From positions 1 through 64,000 of the forward strand of contig NZ_JADPIB010000005.1 in NCBI RefSeq assembly GCF_015767265.1: a stretch of DNA of 64,000 nt. Reading direction: 5' to 3'. How positions within the stretch are numbered: position 1 is the first letter of the stretch; the number at the start of each line of letters is the position of its first letter. This DNA comes from Aureivirga marina (GTDB lineage Bacteria; Bacteroidota; Bacteroidia; Flavobacteriales; Flavobacteriaceae). Both the position numbers and the translations under genes were made by a program. The notes below the pieces were generated by a model. It had not been told where the DNA came from. It ran no database searches and saw only the letters and a program-made list of their open reading frames with translations. Positions 10,509 to 19,282 of the stretch are shown here, piece by piece.

Positions 10509-12908
10509 ATGGTAGAAACTTTAAATCAAATTATTGAAGATGGTTTAAGTAAAAAATTACTACAAAATCATACGAACATCGGTTATCATTCTGAGAATGG
10601 ATTTGTGAGTATTGACGATAAAGAAATGGCAAATTTCGGATCGTGTAGTTATCTTGGTTTGGAAAATAATCAAGAATTAAAAAACGGAGTTATAGAAGCT
10701 GTTCAAAAATATGGAACGCAATTTTCTTCTTCTCGTACCTACCTTTCTATAGGTTTGTATCAAGAACTTGAAAATTTGATGGAATCCATTTTTGAAAAAC
10801 CTCTTATTGTTACTGCAAGTACAACACTCGGACATCTTGCAACAATTCCAATTATTGTAGGAAAAAATGATGCTGTGATTCTCGATTTACAAGCACATTC
10901 TAGTATTCAAATGACAAGTCAATTGTTAAAAGCGAAACAAATTCCGATGCATATTATCAAACATAATTGTATGGATTCTTTAGAAGCTAAAATTAAAGAA
11001 TACAACAATAAATATGATAAAATTTGGTATTTCGCTGATGGAGTTTATTCTATGTATGGAGATTATGCTCCTTTTGAAAAATTAGAATATTTATTGGATA
11101 CATATGAAAAATTTCACCTATATATTGATGACGCACATGGAATGGGTTGGACAGGTGAAAATGGTTGTGGTGTTGTACGTAGTAAAATGAAACATCATAA
11201 TAAAATGATTTTAGCAGTTTCACTTAATAAATCTTTTGCAACTGCTGGTGGATGTATTGTTTTTCCGAATGAAGAAATCGAAAAAAAAGTTCGAAATTGT
11301 GGATCTACATATATTTTCTCTGGACCAATTCAGCCGCCAATGTTAGGAGCTGCAATTGCTTCTGCACAACTACATCTTTCTGATGACATCATTTTAGAGC
11401 AAGAAAAATTGTTGGAATTAATTGATTTCACAAATAAAAGATTAGATGAACTAAATCTTCCTCAATTTCAAAAAACGGAAAGTCCTCTTTTCTTTATTCC
11501 CGTTGGGTTACCTAAAATTTGTAGTGAAATTATTTCAAAAATGAAAGACAAAGGTTTCTTTCTAAATGGTGCAGGTTTTCCTGCTGTTCCAATGCGAAAA
11601 AGTGGAATTCGTTTTATGGTGAATAATACATTAAGTATCGATTTAATTGATTCCATGTTGACAACACTTCAAAGTGTATATTCAGAATGTATTTTAGAAA
11701 ATGGAAGCAGTTTTGAGAAAATTTCCAAACTTTTTCAAATTCCAACTTTTGAAATAAATACGACAAATACACCTAATAATGTAAAACATCAAACAGATGA
11801 ACTGAGTATTTCTATCAAACATTCGATTCACGATTGCGATAAAGAAGAATGGAATGAAATTTTTCAAAATAATGGGACTTTAGAATATGAAAATATTTCT
11901 TTAGTAGAACAGATTTTTTCTAAACAAAAAGAACTTGAAAACGATTGGAAATTCTATTATTTAACGATTAAAGACAATCATAATAAAGTCGTTATAAAAA
12001 CATTTATCACAGAAGCTATCACAAAAGATGATATGTTTTCTCCTGCTTATATTTCTGAAAAAGTAGAAGAAAAAAGAAAATCAGAATCGCCTTATTTTTT
12101 AACTTCAAAAACTGTTGTTACGGGTTCTTTAATCACAAAAGGAACACATGTTTTTATAGATTATTCCAATGAATTATGGGAAAAAGCATTACAGAAGTTT
12201 AGTGAATATTTAGTAAAAATTCAAGAAAACTCAAATGCAACTAAAATTATGATTCGCGATTTTTATGGTTTACAATCTAAAAGTTTTGAATCAAAAATGT
12301 TGGAACTTGGATTTATTAAATTTCAGCTTCCAAATAATATGAATATTTCAAATTTAGGTTGGGAAAATACAGATCAATATCTTCAAAGTCTTTCACAAAA
12401 ATATCGATATAATGTTCGAAAGGAAATCTTGAAATTTGAAAAAGATTTTGTGATTGAATATAATAAAGCAAATTCCGAAGAAGAATTAATGGAATACTAT
12501 AAATTGTATGAAAATGTTTATGAAAAATCATTTGATTTAAATGTGTACAAACTTCCTTTTTCGTATTTCAAAGCTATGAATTCAAGTAAAAATTATGATT
12601 TTGTACAGTTATTTTTAAAAAATGGAGAAGAGAAAATTTTAGTTGGTGTGATGTTTAGTCATGTTTTCAATAAAAACTATAATGCATTAATTGTTGGTTT
12701 AGATTATGATTATGTTTTCAAAAATAAAACTTATAAACAAATCATGTATCAAACTTTAAAAAGAGCAAAAGAATTGGATTGTAAAAAGTTAGATTTGGCT
12801 TATACAGCAGAATTAGAAAAGAAAAAATTGGGTGCAGAAGCAACGGAAGTTTTTGCTTATGTTCAAGCAACAGAACATTTTAGTCATAGCATTTTAGAAT
12901 CCTTATAA
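10509..12908 (+). CDS. Alpha-oxoamine synthase fused to a GNAT/FemAB-like acyltransferase
   Basis: 799 residues with two enzymes in one chain. Residues 1-400 are a PLP-dependent alpha-oxoamine synthase (BioF/Kbl/serine palmitoyltransferase fold) with DDAHGMG at 207-213 and the PLP lysine Lys241 in SLNKSFATAGG. These enzymes condense an acyl thioester with an amino acid and release CO2. Residues about 430-799 look like the GNAT-fold BioF2/FemAB/DUF482 type (YRYNVRKEILKF, then IVGLDYDYVFKN and KKLDLAYTAELEKKKLG). Such a chain could build and then N-acylate an amino-ketone or sphingoid-like base; the actual product is unknown. It stands alone between terminators. A sequence near the -7 consensus (TACCTTTA, about 10478) lies about 25 bp upstream. 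Confidence 0.85.
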   Translation: MVETLNQIIEDGLSKKLLQNHTNIGYHSENGFVSIDDKEMANFGSCSYLGLENNQELKNGVIEAVQKYGTQFSSSRTYLSIGLYQELENLMESIFEKPLIVTASTTLGHLATIPIIVGKNDAVILDLQAHSSIQMTSQLLKAKQIPMHIIKHNCMDSLEAKIKEYNNKYDKIWYFADGVYSMYGDYAPFEKLEYLLDTYEKFHLYIDDAHGMGWTGENGCGVVRSKMKHHNKMILAVSLNKSFATAGGCIVFPNEEIEKKVRNCGSTYIFSGPIQPPMLGAAIASAQLHLSDDIILEQEKLLELIDFTNKRLDELNLPQFQKTESPLFFIPVGLPKICSEIISKMKDKGFFLNGAGFPAVPMRKSGIRFMVNNTLSIDLIDSMLTTLQSVYSECILENGSSFEKISKLFQIPTFEINTTNTPNNVKHQTDELSISIKHSIHDCDKEEWNEIFQNNGTLEYENISLVEQIFSKQKELENDWKFYYLTIKDNHNKVVIKTFITEAITKDDMFSPAYISEKVEEKRKSESPYFLTSKTVVTGSLITKGTHVFIDYSNELWEKALQKFSEYLVKIQENSNATKIMIRDFYGLQSKSFESKMLELGFIKFQLPNNMNISNLGWENTDQYLQSLSQKYRYNVRKEILKFEKDFVIEYNKANSEEELMEYYKLYENVYEKSFDLNVYKLPFSYFKAMNSSKNYDFVQLFLKNGEEKILVGVMFSHVFNKNYNALIVGLDYDYVFKNKTYKQIMYQTLKRAKELDCKKLDLAYTAELEKKKLGAEATEVFAYVQATEHFSHSILESL

Positions 12909-12915
12909 TTGATTT

Positions 12916-12950
12916 AAAGCAGTTTTATTTGACGATAAAACTGCTTTTTC
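12916..12950. terminator. Shared terminator between convergent genes
   Basis: A 13-bp stem (AAAGCAGTTTTAT with its complement) and 6-nt loop lie between the stops of the AOS fusion and the ATP-grasp gene, with T/A tracts on both sides. Confidence 0.8.
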
Positions 12951-12951
12951 T

Positions 12952-13713
12952 TTAATAATAGTCATTAAAACAAATCTCTAAAATTTCATTCCAACGAGCG
13001 ATTAATAAATTTGTATATAATTCATCATCTAAATTATAAGAACCCAAAGCAAACCCATCATTCCATTCGATAAAAGCGGTTTCTCCATTATCTAAAACTC
13101 CAAAATCAATTCCGTAAGCAGCTGTTTTTTCCGTAGAATTTTCAAAATTTTGAATTACTGTTTCTACTTCTTTTAAATTTATATTTATTTCTGGATTTCC
13201 TGCATAATTTTTAATTCCAACAATTTTAGAATTGATTACAAAAACTCTAAATTCCGACAACCAATTTACTTTTTCACTACAATATATTTTTGTTTTTTTA
13301 GAAAGTTTCTCCAAAGAAAATAAATCAGAATTTGAATTAATAACAAAACCTGTAAATAACTTAGTTTTCACTTTCGGTTTTATAAAAATTGAATGTATAT
13401 TGCTTTGTAAACTTTCTTGAAAAAGAGATTCTAGAGAACTTTCCCAAACATTTCTTTTTAAATATTTCTGTAAACTTTTTGGATAGGAATTATTTATATA
13501 ATCATACTTTATTCTTTTAAAAACAGTTTCAATTATCGGATGATTTCCAACAATTAAAGTATTTCTATCGATATTTAATTGATTTCTTTGAAGCGTTTTG
13601 GAAGTAAATAATTTGCAAACAATCCCTTTCGATTCAAGAATATTTTTAACAATAACATATTCGGATTCTATTTTCCCATTTCCATATTCATGAATAAAAG
13701 CTTTTGTAATCAT
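12952..13713 (-). CDS. ATP-grasp domain protein (DUF4343/R2K-like)
   Basis: 253 residues. Its fold order fits an ATP-grasp protein of the R2K/DUF4343 group: IFIKPKVKTKLFTGFVI supplies the nucleotide-binding lysines, SEKVNWLSEFRVFVINSKIVG the central strand pair, and the C-terminal YGIDFGVLDNGETAFIEWNDG carries the acidic metal-ligand residues (Asp and Glu-x-Asn). ATP-grasp ligases join a carboxylate to an amine or thiol through an acyl-phosphate. R2K members are often seen in accessory and phage-related settings. The substrate is unknown, and nothing nearby names it. Confidence 0.72.
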   Translation of the reverse strand: MITKAFIHEYGNGKIESEYVIVKNILESKGIVCKLFTSKTLQRNQLNIDRNTLIVGNHPIIETVFKRIKYDYINNSYPKSLQKYLKRNVWESSLESLFQESLQSNIHSIFIKPKVKTKLFTGFVINSNSDLFSLEKLSKKTKIYCSEKVNWLSEFRVFVINSKIVGIKNYAGNPEININLKEVETVIQNFENSTEKTAAYGIDFGVLDNGETAFIEWNDGFALGSYNLDDELYTNLLIARWNEILEICFNDYY

Positions 13714-13817
13714 TTTGTTCTTTTAGCTTTAAAATAATTTAAACAATTGACAATTATTATTAGAACAACAAAACAAATCCTTAACATCCTTTTACCTGAA
13801 AAAGAAGAAATGATTTA

Positions 13818-14288
13818 TTAATCCCAATCTTCATCGCAAAAATATATTGACTTAAAATTTATTGTATCTTTTTTGTTCTTTGTTCCTAAATATATCTCAG
13901 AATTTTCATTAAAAAGGTAAATCCAACCACCTGCATTTATTTCGTAGTTATATATTTTTTTATTATTTATAAGTTTACCTTTATAACCAAAAGCAAAATT
14001 ACCAAAACATTGATTCCAATCGTATTTTGTTAATGTATCAAACTCTTTTAAATATTTTAATACATCTTTTTCATTAATTTTCAACTTATGAATTAAAGTA
14101 TCATTAGTTGTATCGAAAAACTTAAATGAAATAATAGAATCACGTTCCATTGAATTATTACTTATTTTATTTTCTTTTTTATAGACAGTTTTTTTATCAT
14201 TAATACATGAGAAAAAAACGGAACTAATTACTAATTGCGTCAAAATAAATTTGACTTTCCAGCGATGTTTAAATTTGATCTTTTTCAT
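13818..14288 (-). CDS. Hypothetical lipoprotein
   Basis: 156 residues, not recognised. After a basic N-terminus there is one hydrophobic stretch ending in VFFSC, a plausible lipobox with the acylated cysteine near residue 28. The mature part is hydrophilic and contains a Gly/Trp-rich beta segment (YEINAGGWIYLFNENSEIYLG). It lies between the membrane protein at 14334 and the ATP-grasp gene, and may share a transcript with the former. Confidence 0.6.
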   Translation of the reverse strand: MKKIKFKHRWKVKFILTQLVISSVFFSCINDKKTVYKKENKISNNSMERDSIISFKFFDTTNDTLIHKLKINEKDVLKYLKEFDTLTKYDWNQCFGNFAFGYKGKLINNKKIYNYEINAGGWIYLFNENSEIYLGTKNKKDTINFKSIYFCDEDWD

Positions 14289-14333
14289 ATGGTTTAGAGT
14301 AGAATCATTAGCTATTTATCACAAAAATATATT

Positions 14334-14717
14334 TTATTCTTTAATTATTTTATTCTTTTTAGCTTTAAAATAATATAAATAACTAACGATTATTATTGGA
14401 ACAAAAACACAAATAACAACGGAAGCTTCTGTATAATTTAAACCAATAATCTCAAACCAATTTAGAAAAACAACTGATTTTTGAAATAAATCTTTCGAAA
14501 AAAGATAAAAATTTGGGATAAAAAGAATTGTAATTAAAGTTAAGCTTATATAAATAGGAATCCAATATTTTTTCTTAAAAATCTTTTGAATCAAATACAG
14601 AAAATATCCAGGAATTATAAAATAATACACAATAATATTTATTTCAACATAGGTTAAACCAGTAATTCCAGAAATAGCTTTTAATAATTTATAAATAAAG
14701 TCGAAAATGGTATTCAT
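14334..14717 (-). CDS. Small integral membrane protein
   Basis: 127 residues, not recognised. Three to four hydrophobic segments are visible (about residues 25-45, 50-75 and 95-118), followed by a lysine-rich tail (KAKKNKIIKE). It starts 13 bp after the stop of the upstream metallopeptidase-like lipoprotein gene, so the two are probably co-transcribed. Confidence 0.6.
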   Translation of the reverse strand: MNTIFDFIYKLLKAISGITGLTYVEINIIVYYFIIPGYFLYLIQKIFKKKYWIPIYISLTLITILFIPNFYLFSKDLFQKSVVFLNWFEIIGLNYTEASVVICVFVPIIIVSYLYYFKAKKNKIIKE

Positions 14718-14730
14718 TCTAAATGGTTAA

Positions 14731-15921
14731 TTAAATTTTCTTCATTTCTTTTTTAATATAAGTATCAAAATTCTTCTCATTCACACCAAGTTTTTCGTCT
14801 AAAAAATGAAAAAAAGCATCATTAGAAGCTTCTTTATGAAATTCCTTTACATTTCCTCCTCCAACTTGCAAAGCATCAACAAACCCTTCAACACCATATT
14901 TTTCATAGATTTTTTTCATTAAAAATCCACCTAAAACATATCTAAAATCCGTCATATATTCTCCATTTGGAATTTGTTTCGCTAATTTATCAATATCAGA
15001 TAAATCGTAATCTGGATTTTCAGCTAAAAACTTTTTTAATTTTTCCAAATGCCAATCCAATGATTTCCCTCCACTTCCACCATAAAATGTTGCAATTCCT
15101 TCACCAATCCAAAAATGATAATCTCTTGGCGCAATTTGATACGTATATAAATGAACTAATTCATGTGGATAATATTCTGAATTATTTCCTGAATAAATCA
15201 TTTTATTATTAATACTAGCAACGCCTCCAGTTTGCTCAGGAATATACATTTTCACCATATATTCATATCCCCAAACATCTACAATATCTCTAGCAGAATT
15301 CGCTACGAAATAATCAAATTCAATTGGTTCTGTATTAAATTCTTTTACCATAAACCTATTAAATTCATTCATTTTCTCTGCTTGTTTTCGATCAAATTTG
15401 TGAAATGGATGAACATAATAATTAATACTTCCAACTTTATGATGTTCCAAAACAGATTTTAAATATTCTGCACTATTTATCAATAAATATATATCTCCAA
15501 ATTTCTTTGCATACACAGAAACAATCGCATCTAAATGGATTTCTCCATTTTCATCTACGTGAGAAAAAGCGCTTTTTAAAGCGTAATAATCATTTTCAGC
15601 AGGGAAAATTCCAACAATTTTACATTGAACTTCATAATCTCTAGAACTTAGGTTTTGTACACCAATTGCCCAAAGATATTCATCAGGTTTTTTCATATTT
15701 TCATAAGACCAATATGGCGAATCATCGATACGAAATTTTCCTGCTTCTAAATAATTTTGCCAAAGTTCAATAATTTCTTTTTCAGGCGAATCTTTTGCAT
15801 TTGTCACCTCAGCTCCAATATAAAATTTTAATCCAGATTTTTTTGTGGAAACTTCCTCTTTTTGTTGTGCGCAACTCAGTTGAAAAAATAAAATAGTTAG
15901 ATAAAATAGATAGTTTTTCAT
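14731..15921 (-). CDS. Zincin-like lipoprotein (HExxH, peptidase MA type)
   Basis: 396 residues. It begins with a lipoprotein signal (FFQLSC, Cys17). The motif HELVH at 253-257 and the downstream GEGIATFYGG (Glu274) give the HExxH...E zinc site of gluzincins, most like the peptidase MA/M1-like lipoproteins of Bacteroidota. The first half, with no known motif, may be a substrate- or wall-facing domain. It is the first gene of a likely three-gene minus-strand unit. Active proteolysis is inferred from the complete zinc site. Confidence 0.75.
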   Translation of the reverse strand: MKNYLFYLTILFFQLSCAQQKEEVSTKKSGLKFYIGAEVTNAKDSPEKEIIELWQNYLEAGKFRIDDSPYWSYENMKKPDEYLWAIGVQNLSSRDYEVQCKIVGIFPAENDYYALKSAFSHVDENGEIHLDAIVSVYAKKFGDIYLLINSAEYLKSVLEHHKVGSINYYVHPFHKFDRKQAEKMNEFNRFMVKEFNTEPIEFDYFVANSARDIVDVWGYEYMVKMYIPEQTGGVASINNKMIYSGNNSEYYPHELVHLYTYQIAPRDYHFWIGEGIATFYGGSGGKSLDWHLEKLKKFLAENPDYDLSDIDKLAKQIPNGEYMTDFRYVLGGFLMKKIYEKYGVEGFVDALQVGGGNVKEFHKEASNDAFFHFLDEKLGVNEKNFDTYIKKEMKKI

Positions 15922-16063
15922 AGTTTGTGATTTAGTTAATTTGCTGACAATAATAAACTATATTTCACTAATTATTATATTTTTATCATTTCCTTAACAT
16001 ATCTATTTTTTTATTATAAAGCCTATTACTTTAAATAAAAAGTATTCTAAATATTTTTCAATT

Positions 16064-16441
16064 TTAATTAATTCTCCAAGGTGGATTTAATCTATTTTCT
16101 CCAGCAAAATATAAAATCAATTGATTTCCATCTAAATCTTTTAATCTTGCTTCTCTCCACAACCAATTTTTGTCATTTGGCATTTCATCAAATTGAATTC
16201 CAAGCTTTATTAATTCTTCAACTTTCTCGTCCAAATTTTCGCATTCAAAATAAATCATAATTCCTTCTCCACTTGGTAATTTTTCTGTTTGGTGAATAGA
16301 AAAAGTTGAATTTCCATCTAAACATTCAAATCTTACATAATGTGGGAGTGCTTTTACGATCAATTTTAAACCTAATTTTTCATAAAAAGGAATCGATTTT
16401 TCCAAATCTAAAGAAGGAACTGTAATTTGATTCAAATTCAT
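16064..16441 (-). CDS. VOC-family (glyoxalase/bleomycin resistance-like) protein
   Basis: 125 residues, one full VOC module made of two beta-alpha-beta-beta-beta halves: LNQITVPSLDLEKSIPFYEK and, in the second half, GIMIYFECENLDEKVEEL followed by ARLKDLDGNQLILYF. The family includes glyoxalase I, dioxygenases and antibiotic-binding proteins; the substrate cannot be told. It is part of a close-packed run of small minus-strand genes (16064-19073). Confidence 0.8.
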   Translation of the reverse strand: MNLNQITVPSLDLEKSIPFYEKLGLKLIVKALPHYVRFECLDGNSTFSIHQTEKLPSGEGIMIYFECENLDEKVEELIKLGIQFDEMPNDKNWLWREARLKDLDGNQLILYFAGENRLNPPWRIN

Positions 16442-16453
16442 AATAATTATTTT

Positions 16454-16792
16454 TTATATTTTTTTCCAACTTACAATTAATTTTTCATCTTTTTCTATTC
16501 CAATTCCTACTTCTGAAATTTCTCCTTGAAAACTCCAAATCAATTCAAAATAATCGGTTTGTTTCGTGATTTTTAAATCTATTTTTGGTGAACTTTTTCC
16601 TTCAGAATCTATATAGATAATTTCATAATCTCCTTCAAATTCATTTTCAAAATTATTTTGAGAAATTCGCTTTCCAATTCCAGTTCCTTTTTCTAATTTT
16701 CCGTTGCTTGTAAACAGCCATTCTGCTTCAATTCCTGTTTTGCTTTTTGTATAAATTACACAACCCAAATTGGATATGTTTATATTTTGCAT
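16454..16792 (-). CDS. Hypothetical beta-rich protein
   Basis: 112 residues, not recognised. It is made mostly of alternating hydrophobic strands (IYTKSKTGIEAEWLFTSNG, YFELIWSFQGEISEVGIG) with repeated Gly turns and no signal peptide, which suggests a small cytosolic beta-barrel or lipocalin-like fold. It lies 12 bp upstream of the VOC gene and is likely co-transcribed with it. Confidence 0.6.
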   Translation of the reverse strand: MQNINISNLGCVIYTKSKTGIEAEWLFTSNGKLEKGTGIGKRISQNNFENEFEGDYEIIYIDSEGKSSPKIDLKITKQTDYFELIWSFQGEISEVGIGIEKDEKLIVSWKKI

Positions 16793-16803
16793 ATTTATAA
16801 GTC

Positions 16804-17322
16804 TTATTTTTTAAAACTAAAAGATTGGAGTTTAAATAAATTTGGAGTTGTATTTTTTGAACGATTATCAAATTCTTCATAATTCTCTCCTTCTTCTATT
16901 TCAAGACAAAAACCCAAATTCACACCACTTTCTAATTCTAAACAAATTGTTCTCTGACCTAAAAAATTCGTCTTTTTACAAAAATCAATATTTTTTTCAT
17001 TTAAGTGTGAAATTACATTAGATAAAGTTAATTTTTCAATATCATCTAAAAACCATTTTTTCAATTCTAATGTATTTCCTCCATCTAATTCGTTTATATA
17101 ATCTGAAAAAATTAGCCATAATTCATCTTTATCAAAATGTAATTCAATGTTTCCGTATCGCCAAATTGAACTTTTATAAATCTCTGGAAATTCTTCTAAA
17201 TCATCAGGATCAGGAAAATTATGAAGTATCCATTCTTTTGTTTTTCCTAATTTCAAAAAATCAAATTTACCTTTTGAAAAAAATACTTCAAAATCAATAA
17301 CAACTTTTTCTTTTAATTTCAT
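16804..17322 (-). CDS. Hypothetical cytosolic protein
   Basis: 172 residues, not recognised. Acidic and without signal or membrane segments. The N-terminal half carries a pattern (LGKTKEWILHNFPDPDDLEEF, then WRYGNIELHFDKDELWLIF) seen in small Bacteroidota housekeeping or immunity-like proteins of unknown role. It sits 11 bp from the next gene in the same unit. Confidence 0.6.
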   Translation of the reverse strand: MKLKEKVVIDFEVFFSKGKFDFLKLGKTKEWILHNFPDPDDLEEFPEIYKSSIWRYGNIELHFDKDELWLIFSDYINELDGGNTLELKKWFLDDIEKLTLSNVISHLNEKNIDFCKKTNFLGQRTICLELESGVNLGFCLEIEEGENYEEFDNRSKNTTPNLFKLQSFSFKK

Positions 17323-17329
17323 TTATAAA

Positions 17330-17872
17330 TTATTTTAGCTGCTCCCAATCACCTCTCTCCAACTCATACCAATTATGTTCTTCCTCTTCATAGAAAAAAG
17401 TTTCTTTAAATTTCAGTCCAACTTTTTGTAAAATTTTATTCGAAGCCGAATGTTCTATTTCAGCTGCTCCACAAATTTTATCTAATTTCAAAGTTTCAAA
17501 ACCATGTTTTAACGAAGCAAGTGCTGTTTCTGTCGCAATTCCTTTTCCCCAATACTCTTCTTTTAATCGATATCCTAAATCATAGTAATTAAACTCTTCT
17601 CTTAAAGCTTTTTCATATTTTAAACCTGTCCAACCAACAAAATCTTTTGTATTTTTATCAATTATCGCCCAACGACCAATCCCATTTTCTTCATATTGTT
17701 TTCTAATATAATGAATCACATCTTTGATTTCTTCTATTGATTTTACTGGATTTTTCCCTAAAAACTCATGTACTTTCGGATTAGAATCTAATTCAAACAT
17801 TCCTTGAGCATCCGACATTTCAATATCTCTTAAATAAAATCTTTCTGTTTCAACGTGTATTTTCATATTCAA
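17330..17872 (-). CDS. GNAT acetyltransferase (RimJ/RimL-like)
   Basis: 180 residues with the GNAT layout of RimJ/RimL proteins: an N-terminal TERFYLRDIEMSD, a central WAIIDKNTKDFVGWTGL strand pair, the acetyl-CoA loop in YRLKEEYWGKGIATET, and C-terminal NKILQKVGLKFKE. Family members N-acetylate ribosomal protein N-termini, amino acids or antibiotics. The target here is unknown. It lies 7 bp upstream of the 16804 gene. Confidence 0.82.
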   Translation of the reverse strand: MNMKIHVETERFYLRDIEMSDAQGMFELDSNPKVHEFLGKNPVKSIEEIKDVIHYIRKQYEENGIGRWAIIDKNTKDFVGWTGLKYEKALREEFNYYDLGYRLKEEYWGKGIATETALASLKHGFETLKLDKICGAAEIEHSASNKILQKVGLKFKETFFYEEEEHNWYELERGDWEQLK

Positions 17873-17898
17873 TATTTTATAAATTCTTTAAATTTAGT

Positions 17899-18507
17899 CT
17901 AACCATTTAAATATTTATTTCTTTTAATCGTAGCGCCTTTTCGAATTAAATAAGCATGATAAGAACTTGGAACATCATGCGTCCATTTTGGTAAAATCAA
18001 CGTGATTAAAATAACATCAATATGCGAAGTTAAACCAACAATAATTGTCAAAACAGTAGGAAACCCAGCATGATTAAATCCAATTAATGAAGTAAAAGCA
18101 ATCAACAAAGTAATTCCCCAAATTTTAGATAAAAAAGCATGTGTACAAGTTTCTTTTTTAAATTTCAGCAAACTTACGACATAACAAGCTGCTTCCATTC
18201 CAATAATCGCAATGACAGCATACATATTTTCTTGAATTAAATGTGGTGATAAAATCCAAGTTGCAAATCCAATAGAAAGCCAGAAAAGAATATCAATTTG
18301 ACTATCCATTCTTCTTAATTTTTCTGTGGAAATATTTTGTTTTCTAGCAACAATTCCATCTAAAATATCGGAAAACAATCCTAAATACATTAGGATTACA
18401 ATAATAACTCGTGCATTTTCTCCTAAAAAATAAGCCAATCCAATGATAATAGGAACTAATAATAATCTAAATAAAATTAAAGCTTTTGGTATGTTTATCT
18501 TTTTCAT
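17899..18507 (-). CDS. CDP-alcohol phosphatidyltransferase-family membrane protein
   Basis: 202 residues with about six hydrophobic segments. The family signature DGxxAR(x8)Gx3Dx3D is present as SDILDGIVAR...RRMDSQID, except that the central Gly is Leu. All four metal-binding aspartates are retained. Such enzymes swap CMP for an alcohol (glycerol-3-phosphate, inositol, serine) at the membrane. The Gly change and the divergent tail mean the substrate cannot be assigned. It is flanked by two GNAT genes in the same orientation. Confidence 0.75.
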   Translation of the reverse strand: MKKINIPKALILFRLLLVPIIIGLAYFLGENARVIIVILMYLGLFSDILDGIVARKQNISTEKLRRMDSQIDILFWLSIGFATWILSPHLIQENMYAVIAIIGMEAACYVVSLLKFKKETCTHAFLSKIWGITLLIAFTSLIGFNHAGFPTVLTIIVGLTSHIDVILITLILPKWTHDVPSSYHAYLIRKGATIKRNKYLNG

Positions 18508-18530
18508 TTTTCAAATAAGTATTTTCGTTT

Positions 18531-19073
18531 TTAATTTTCTACATTTAAAGTCATGGAAGTATAATCGTAAGAATTCCCATCAATTCGAAACATATCTTTT
18601 GTAGTTGTTAATTCTTCAAAATTCTGTTTTCTATACAAACTAATTGCAGGAATATTTTGTGACATTACTTCTAAATCTAACCAATAAATTTCTGGTTGTA
18701 CCTTACAATAATCAATTACAAAATCGAGCATTTTTTGTCCAATTTTCAGTTTTCGAAACTGACTATCTACTCCCATTCCAAGTAAAACTCGATGTGAAGT
18801 ATTTGGTTCCATTCGAGATCGAATATCAATATGACCAACTATTTGATTTTCTAAATTTGTAGCAATCCACATTTTTCTCCAACCTTTTTCAGCATATTTT
18901 TTCGAAAATCCACTTGTAAATTTTTCTTTCCAATCTTCTGTAATTATTGATTCTTCTTGTGTAACTGGTTGGAATAATTCTTTTTCATCTTTTCCATTTT
19001 CTGAAAGATGTTTATCTAAATATTCAAAAAAAGCTAAAAACTGTTCTTTTTCTAATTCGTTTATTTTTATCAT
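18531..19073 (-). CDS. GNAT acetyltransferase
   Basis: 180 residues. The GNAT core is clear in the second half: IVGHIDIRSRM, then the acetyl-CoA-binding GVDSQFRKLKIGQKMLDFV, and ISLYRKQNFEE near the end. It is the first gene of the minus-strand run 16064-19073. The substrate is not known. Confidence 0.78.
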   Translation of the reverse strand: MIKINELEKEQFLAFFEYLDKHLSENGKDEKELFQPVTQEESIITEDWKEKFTSGFSKKYAEKGWRKMWIATNLENQIVGHIDIRSRMEPNTSHRVLLGMGVDSQFRKLKIGQKMLDFVIDYCKVQPEIYWLDLEVMSQNIPAISLYRKQNFEELTTTKDMFRIDGNSYDYTSMTLNVEN

Positions 19074-19157
19074 GCTTCTCTTCTTTATTTTATTATTAAT
19101 GAATAATATTTTACAAGTATATAAATAAATATTTCAATTATAGAAATAGATAAAAAC

Positions 19158-19195
19158 AAAAACCAGTTTTAACCAAAATTAAAACTGGTTTTAAA
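19158..19195 (-). terminator. Terminator of the WGR protein gene
   Basis: A stem AAACCAGTTTTAA with its complement around a short loop, followed by a T-rich stretch on the minus strand. Confidence 0.75.
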
Positions 19196-19234
19196 AATAT
19201 ATTAATTTATAAGGTGTTCGATAACAAATCTACC

Positions 19235-19257
19235 GGTGACTGAGCGAAGCCGAAGTC
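19235..19257. repeat. REP-like dispersed repeat, copy 1
   Basis: Contains the core TGAGCGAAGCCGAAGTC, seen again at 57153-57174, 57215-57237 and 57510-57534. GTGACT at its left end pairs with AGTCAC a little further right, so it can form a hairpin. It lies between a terminator and the 3' end of the WGR gene. Confidence 0.75.
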
Positions 19258-19282
19258 AAATCTAGTCACATAAACAAAACTC

